NCBI GenBank assembly: GCA_006176705.1
Contig: QRFJ01002108.1
Coordinates: 1 to 64,000, forward strand
DNA length: 64,000 bases
Origin: Cocos nucifera
Taxonomy: Eukaryota; Streptophyta; Magnoliopsida; Arecales; Arecaceae
Direction: 5' to 3'
The notes beneath the pieces were generated by a model. The model saw nothing but the letters and a program-made list of their open reading frames with translations. It ran no database searches and was not told the DNA's origin. Position numbers and translations under genes: made by a program. Shown in pieces: positions 58,475 to 64,000 of this stretch (the first letter of the stretch is position 1; each line of letters opens with the position of its first letter).

Positions 58475-60757
58475 TGAAGGGAAATCCTAATTTCCCGATC
58501 CAGGTTCGTCCAGATCTGATTAGATCAAGAGATATATTTCAAAAATTTTCTCTTGATCTCAATCAGATCTTGATATGTTTCAGATCTGATTCTTATTATT
58601 TTAATAAATAAAATAAAATAAGATAAATTAAATCAAATTTAATTTACCTGATTTGGGTAATCCTATTACCCTGTAGATGATCCTGATTGCAGCGGAAGGT
58701 TCTGGATCTTAGCCACGCAAGCGCCTGGCCTCTACCGGTATCCACTCGGGTTGGATCTGGAGATCCTCTTCTTCTCTATCACACCTCCAAAAATCAGATC
58801 TGGATCTGATCTGGAGGATCTTCAAAACTCTTTTGAAGATCTGCAGTCGTCCTTTTGCAGCAGCGCAGCCTTCTTGCTTTTGATCGCCTTTCCTTGATCT
58901 GAATCGCACCAAACTAAGTCCAAAACACCTTTTGGACGTGGAGAGCAAGAGGAGAAGAGACTATGGCATGGAGAAGGAGGGGAGAGGCAGCCTTGGGGCG
59001 TATCTAATAGCATTTACTTTCACTTAGAATTAGGGTTGGGCGCAGGGTCTTATTTATAGACCTCTTGTGATCCAACTCCTCTTCCTCTCAACCAATCACA
59101 ACCCTTTGTGAAATCAGATCTAAATCTGATTGGTTGGAATAGAGACCCCTGGATTCCTCCTTAGAGGGCGCCTAAGACCAGTCAAACTGGATTCTTAGTA
59201 GAACTCTGATTGGAATCCAAAAGGGAGGTGGAGTCCTTGTCCAACAAGGACTCCTAGGCGCCTCCTACTTGGGCTCACGCCACCCTTGGCGTGCGCCCTT
59301 CTCCTTGCCAGGTTCTGGCAGGGGGACAAGGCCCCCACCAGCTCTCCAATAGGTGCATGACATGTGGTCAAAAGTCAAAGGGTCAATGGTCAACGTTTGA
59401 CCAGTCAAAGGTAGACTTTTGACCAAAGTCAAAGAACAAGAAATGGCAGGTGACCAAAAATGGCAGGTAATGTCTTACAAATAAGACAACCTATTCTGAC
59501 TTGGACAACCTCCAGTCAGACCATATGAAGGCCTCTGATTGAGCACAAACTCCTTTGGCTCAGTCAGGACAACTTATTTATGATAGTAAAAGAAGAACGT
59601 TAGGTTCAATCGAGTGCTAGCACGATTTCCTTGAACCTAATTGAATCTCATTCAGATCAATTGAACTAGATCAGTTCAATTGATGATCACCAGATTCAAA
59701 CCCTTGTTTGTGTGACCCAGTTAGGTTCAGTTCTGTATGGTAATGGGATATGTCATGATCTCTATCATCGACATCATCGAAACTCCTTTCGATGGATCAG
59801 AACTCTTCTGATTCGAACAGCTAGAATGATCGATCATCTAAATCATTCTAATTGCTCCCAAAATCCACCAGTGACACCTAGCAGTATATGGTGGCAACCC
59901 ATCAGAGCTGAATGCGAACCTCTTGGTGCAGCTACCTGTGTGATTCAAGTTCTTCTATCTTGAGCCCCGATCAGATTAGGGTTAAGGTGAACTCGTCAAA
60001 CCCTAGTCTCTGTCATATGATGTAATCATTCGATTCGAGTCCAATGTGAAAATCTAAATAGAAACTCTTTCTATTATTTCACTCTGCCATGGCCATGGGC
60101 TTCTGGACTTGATTCTCATGATCATCATAGGGCTACTCCTCTACCACCGAGGTAGATAGATTCCCATCTTGATGCAATCCAGTTCCTACAATGAACATGT
60201 CATAGCCAACATACACCTCAGGGTTCCATATGGCTAGGAGACCGAGTAATGGTGTAGTCAAACTATAACACCCTCAAGGTGAACTGCCGATGCATCTCAG
60301 GTCAAAGAACCAGACACACTACTGCAGCATCGAGTCAGTCATTGACGAGAAGGTAGACTTCCTAATGACTACTCGAGGTGGTCACGCTCAGTGCCCTCGT
60401 TCTCTAACGAGTACCTGTACTCTCGCTCCGGTGTCTCCACACCGTAGACTCAAGACTCATCTACTAAAGAGAAGCGATCGTACACCAACCTTCCGGATCA
60501 ATCACCATCCTCGTGATGATCCTATGGTCGGGAGCTGTTTATGAGTTAATAATGATTATTCATGTCTTAAATTTTCAACTCTTGAAAATATGAATTATCA
60601 TTACCATTAACTCAAAGGATGTATCACAGACACTAAATACACATGTGTGATAGAAAATAACCCATTTCATTAATTATAGTCAAAATTATAATTTTGCCCC
60701 TAGAAGTGTATTACAAGTGTCAGCCAATTCTGGCTTCTAGGGCACATATATCTAACA
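58475..60757 (-). repeat. Copia-1 LTR, copy B
   Basis: 2283 bp; colinear with copy A but with many one- to few-base deletions concentrated at about 58840-59580. TATA block reversed at 59048-59062. Confidence 0.9.
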
Positions 60758-60771
60758 ATCTCCCACTTGTC

Positions 60772-62377
60772 CTAAAGCCAATTGGCTACAAGTCTAAGTC
60801 CCATCTTCTCAAGGTGGGCTTCGATCTTCTGCTGGCCCAACGGCTTTGTAAGTGGGTCTGCCACATTATCTGCGGAGTTGACTCTCTTGACCTCAACGTA
60901 ACCTTTCTCAAGGTAATCGCGGATGAGATGATATCGCCGCTCAATGTGCTTGGACTTCTGGTGAGACCTCGGCTCCTTAGCAAGGGCTATGGCGCCATTG
61001 TTGTCGCAGTAAAGAGGAATGGCATCTGATGGCATTACTCCAATTTCTGCAGCAAACTTCTTGTACCAGAATGCTTCCTTTGCAGCCTCTGATGCAGCTA
61101 TATATTCTGCTTCCATGGTGGAATCTGCTATCACAGTTTGCTTGGAACTCTTCCAGCTGACAGCTCCACCATTGCACACAAACAGACTTCCAGATGTCGA
61201 CTTTCGATCATCTATATCGGACATGAAGTCCGAGTCTGTGTATCCCTGAACTTGGAGTTCTCCATTACCAAAGACCAACATCATATCCTTAGTTCTTCTC
61301 AAGTACTTAAGGATACATTTCACAGAAGTCCAGTGTTCTTCACCTGGATTTGACTGATATCTGCTTGTGACACTCACAGCATGGGCTATATCAGGTCGTG
61401 TACATAGCATGGCATACATGAGGCTCCCTATTGCAGAAGCATAAGGGATCTTGCTCATGCGTTCTATTTCCTCAGGTGTGCTGGGGCACATCTTCTTGGA
61501 AAGATGAATACCATGTCTGAAGGGTATTAATCCCCTCTTAGAGTTTTCCATACTAAACCTCTTTAGTACTTCCTCTATGTACATCTTCTGTGAAAGTCCT
61601 AGCATCCTATTCGGTCTATCCCTATAGACCTTAATTCCTAGAATAAAGGATGCTTCACCTAGGTCTTTCATGGAGAATTCCTTAGGACAACCACATCTTG
61701 ACTGATGTCAACATGGGAATATCATTCCCAATAAGGAGGATGTCATCCACGTACAATACGAGGAAGACAACAGCGCTCCCACTGACCCTTTTGAAAACAC
61801 ATGGTTCCTCTTCATTTTTGATGAAACCAAACTTTTTGATCACATCATTGAAACGAGTGTTCCAGCTCCGAGATGCTTGCTTAAGTCCATATATGGACCT
61901 TTGCAGCTTGCAAACCTTGTGATCAGTATCACTGGATGTGAAACCTAGCGGCTGTTCCATATAGATATCTTCCTCAAGATATCCATTTAGGAATGCCGTT
62001 TTCACGTCCATTTGCCATATTTCATAATCGAAATAGGCTGCAACAGCAAGCAATGTGCGGATGGATTTTAGCATAGCTACCGGGGAAAAGGTATCCTGAT
62101 AGTCAATGCCTTCGCGTTGACTATAACCTTTTGCCACCAGTCTAGCCTTGAATGTCTCCACATTCCCATCTGCACCAATCTTTCTCTTGAAGATCCATTT
62201 ACACCCAATAGGTACTATACCTTCTGGTGGATCTACCAAGGTCCAGACTTGGTTTGAGTGCATCGAGTCAATTTCTGACTTCATTGCCTCAAGCCATTTC
62301 TCGGAGTCGATATCTGATATCGCCTCGTTGTAGGTTTTGGGATCATCACCATGAGCACCATTACCTATGAGGAACAT
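60772..62377 (-). pseudogene. Copia-1 copy B reverse transcriptase/RNase H, one frameshift
   Basis: Two long frames overlap in function: 62377-61682 (231 codons) and 61671-60772 (299 codons). The first has EIDSMHSNQVWTLVDPPEG, FKARLVAKGYSQREGIDYQ, QMDVKTAFLNGYLEED, SIYGLKQASRSWN and the catalytic YVDDILLIGND. A shift around 61672-61681, in KMWLS, separates it from MKDLGEASFILGIK. The second holds SKIPYASAIGSLMYAMLCTR, the RNase H YTDSDF (Asp), DSTMEAEYIA (Glu), YCDNNGAIALAKEP (Asp) and ADNVADPLTKPL (Asp), and stops at 60772-60774. All catalytic residues are present; only the frameshift breaks it. Function: cDNA synthesis from the element RNA. Confidence 0.92.
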
Positions 62378-62688
62378 TTCCTCTACTATCCTCTGAAATA
62401 ATACCTAAGTATCTTTCAGGGGGACGGGAAACTCTTTCCGATCTACGAGGTGGAGGAGGTAGTGTTCTTATTGGCTCAACCTGATTTGGTTCCACTTGGT
62501 CCTTAGCTCGTTCTGCTTGTGAGACTTTCTCATCAAGCTTAATCTGCTTTCCAATGCCACTATCTTGAATAAACTATTTTTCAAGAAATATGGCATGTCG
62601 ACTCACAATCACATTGTGGTCTTCTGGAATGTAGAAATAGTATCCTAATGACTCTTTAGGATATCCTATGAATCGAGCTCTAAAGGAC
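62378..62688 (-). pseudogene. Copia-1 copy B integrase C-terminal/linker region
   Basis: Broken frames between integrase and RT, with PPPRRSERVSRPPERYLG near 62450 (a conserved linker motif of copia elements) and GYPKES/FYIPEDHNVIVSRHA-like sequence near 62660-62600. Frameshifts at both sides. Confidence 0.75.
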
Positions 62689-63549
62689 CTAAACTCTAAC
62701 TTGTCCGCTTGTTGTCTTTTGACATGAAGCCGGACAACCCCAAATTCTGAGATGACTCAGACTTGGTTTCTTACCGTGCCATATCTCATACGGTGTGGTA
62801 GGAACGGTTTTAGAGGGAACCCTATTCAGTAAATAGATTGAAGTTAATAATGAATGTCCCCAAAGAAAATCTGGGAGGTCTGTGAAGCTCATCATGGATC
62901 GAACCATATCCAATAGAGTCCGATTTCTCCGTTCTGAAACCCCGTTGAGTTGAGGTGTTCCTGGTGGAGTCCATTGAGAGACTATGCCATTTTCCTTAAG
63001 ATAGTCTAGGAATTCCCGGCTAAGGTATTCACCTCCTCGATCTGATCGAAGAACCTTAATGGGTTTTCCAGTTTGTTTTTCTACTTCATGTCTGAATTCT
63101 TTGAACTTTTCAAAGGCTTCAGACTTATGTCTCATAAGATACACATACCCATACCTAGACAGATCATCGGTAAAGGTAATGAAGTAGACAAAATTGCCTC
63201 TAGCCGGCACATCGAATGGGCCGCACACATCAGTATGTACTAGGGCAAGGAGATCTGTGGCCCTCTCCCCATGTCCAACAAAAGGGAGTTTAGTCATTTT
63301 GCCTTGAAGACAAGATTCACAAGTTGGATATGACTCAAAAGTCAATGGACTCAATAGCCCATTTTTCTCCAATTTGTTAATCCTATCTTCTGCTATATGA
63401 CCTAATCTCAGGTGCCATAGATATCTGTCGTTTGGACTATCCCTAGGTCGTTTGGCATTCACGTTTTGCTCGATAGTTAAAAGGTACATCAATATGAGCA
63501 TAACCATTTGCAATTTTATTTCTTTCATAAAGAATTTTATTTCTTTCAT
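62689..63549 (-). pseudogene. Copia-1 copy B integrase
   Basis: 286 codons open. GAG-pre-integrase zinc region with YLWHLRLGHI and CESCLQGK (HHCC). DDE core: VHTDVCGP (Asp), LRSDRGGEYLS (Asp), QLNGVSERRNRTLL (Glu), all kept. WTPPGTPQLN and LLNRVPSKTVPTTPYEIWHG follow. The frame then ends with a shift near 62750 (IWGCPASCQKT...). Upstream, a duplicated 'tttatttctttcataaagaa' at 63519-63556 disturbs the join to the protease. Function: insertion of element cDNA in the chromosome. Confidence 0.9.
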
Positions 63550-63556
63550 AAAGAAT

Positions 63557-64000
63557 GGTCCTTAAAGAAGGTGATCACCTTAAAGAAGGTAACCTCTTGT
63601 GCTAAGCATGAAACAGAAATCAAATTCCTGCTAGCTGCAGGCACATAATAACAGTCTTTTAAAACTAAGTCTAAACCAGATGGTAATCGCAGGGGTATGT
63701 TCCCAGGCTACTGCAGCAACTCTTGCATTACCGTCTCCATCCCTCAGCCTCCTGCTATCCTCAAGACCCTGCATAGAAGTGCACAGATGAGCACTAGAAC
63801 CAGAGTCAAGCACCCAACTGGATGCAGAAGAAACCGTAAGGTTAGACTCAATAACGAGCATACCTCCAGAAGGACCTTCCTTCTTGTTCTTTAGGGTGGC
63901 AGGGTAAGTAGGGCCAGGTAAGTAGGGCAGTTCGCTTCCAATGGCCGTCGCTGTTGCAATGGAAACACTTTCCTTTGCCATCGACCTTCTTCTTCGGTTC
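63557..64000 (-). pseudogene. Copia-1 copy B protease and zinc knuckle, partial
   Basis: From the right edge: zinc knuckle KCFHCNSDGHWKR (CX2CX4H; the last Cys is displaced by a shift) at about 63975-63935; then a 14-bp near-duplication (ctacttaccxggcc) at 63900-63930; then protease with ESNLTVSSASSWVLDSGSSAHLC, whose DSGSS is the catalytic triad, at about 63870-63800; RRLRDGD follows; a further shift breaks the C-terminal half, whose LKDCYYVPA-like end is near 63650. Gag proper lies outside the window. Confidence 0.82.

Larger units (their letters stand above)
58475..64000 (-). mobile_element. Copia-1 copy B (-), best preserved
   Basis: 3' LTR 58475-60757, polypurine tract, RNase H/RT, linker, integrase, protease and zinc knuckle; gag and 5' LTR lie beyond the right edge. 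Domain order protease-integrase-RT-RNase H is diagnostic for Ty1/copia. Confidence 0.93.

Noticed and set aside
1..64000. Search by eye for tRNA, rRNA, known plant single-copy genes, viral (pararetrovirus) genes
   Set aside because: Nothing convincing; all coding similarity is to transposable elements. A covariance-model scan would be needed to exclude tRNA relics.

Overview
The window is a stretch of plant nuclear heterochromatin made almost wholly of transposable elements. No intact host gene, tRNA, rRNA or CRISPR array was recognised. The element types (Tat-lineage Ty3/gypsy with an antisense gene, Ty1/copia with 2.3-3 kb LTRs, a MuDR-type MULE carrying a plant mobile domain gene, an En/Spm-type CACTA element, a gag-only LTR element) are plant-specific. 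A large-genome monocot such as a palm would fit, but that is an inference and cannot be proved from this sequence. Local names used below: Copia-1, Copia-2, Gypsy-A, Gypsy-B, TRG.

Layout. 1-3610: 3' half of a Copia-1 element (+), decayed, with its 2.3 kb 3' LTR. 3615-4272: piece of a Copia-1 LTR in the opposite orientation. 4273-12282: Copia-2 (+), decayed pol plus a 3' LTR that holds a GAGTC minisatellite and an unclassified inserted repeat. 12.7-19.27 kb: MULE read on the minus strand, with transposase remnant (17.06-19.27 kb), plant mobile domain remnant (14.29-16.56 kb), a 27-bp tandem repeat and AT/GGTAC-rich tracts. 19269-22348: Gypsy-A (LTR, gag, start of protease), cut off by the 3040-bp LTR of a minus-strand Copia-2 (22349-25388), whose decayed internal region runs to 28905 and probably resumes at 48788. 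28906-48782: Gypsy-B, almost complete, flanked by GACCT target-site duplications and itself split by TRG (31448-39221, target site TAATC), a gag-only LTR element. 49497-53545: CACTA-type element with palindromic subterminal repeats, a Ptta/En/Spm-like protein gene and C-rich and G-rich minisatellites, followed by a large inverted repeat to 54337. 54338-57407: Copia-1 copy A (-). 57408-58407: exactly 1000 N. 58408-64000: a second copy of the same flank, LTR and pol (Copia-1 copy B, -), the best preserved coding region here, running off the right edge.

The central structure is a stack of insertions: MULE, interrupted by Gypsy-A, interrupted by Copia-2, interrupted by Gypsy-B, interrupted by TRG. 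Gypsy-A and Gypsy-B are the same family, so the family inserted into a descendant of itself with a Copia element in between. Nearly every reading frame has stops or frameshifts, so the 'genes' are relics; Copia-1 copy B integrase and the Gypsy-B reverse transcriptase core are the most intact.

The most interesting structures are the TRG element (no pol), a nine-copy ~115-bp tandem array between the Gypsy-B integrase and its antisense gene, that antisense gene itself with a frame-restoring intron and its own TATA box, a four-copy ~184-bp repeat with a conserved palindrome inside the Copia-2 LTR, and the duplicated Copia-1 flank on both sides of the assembly gap.
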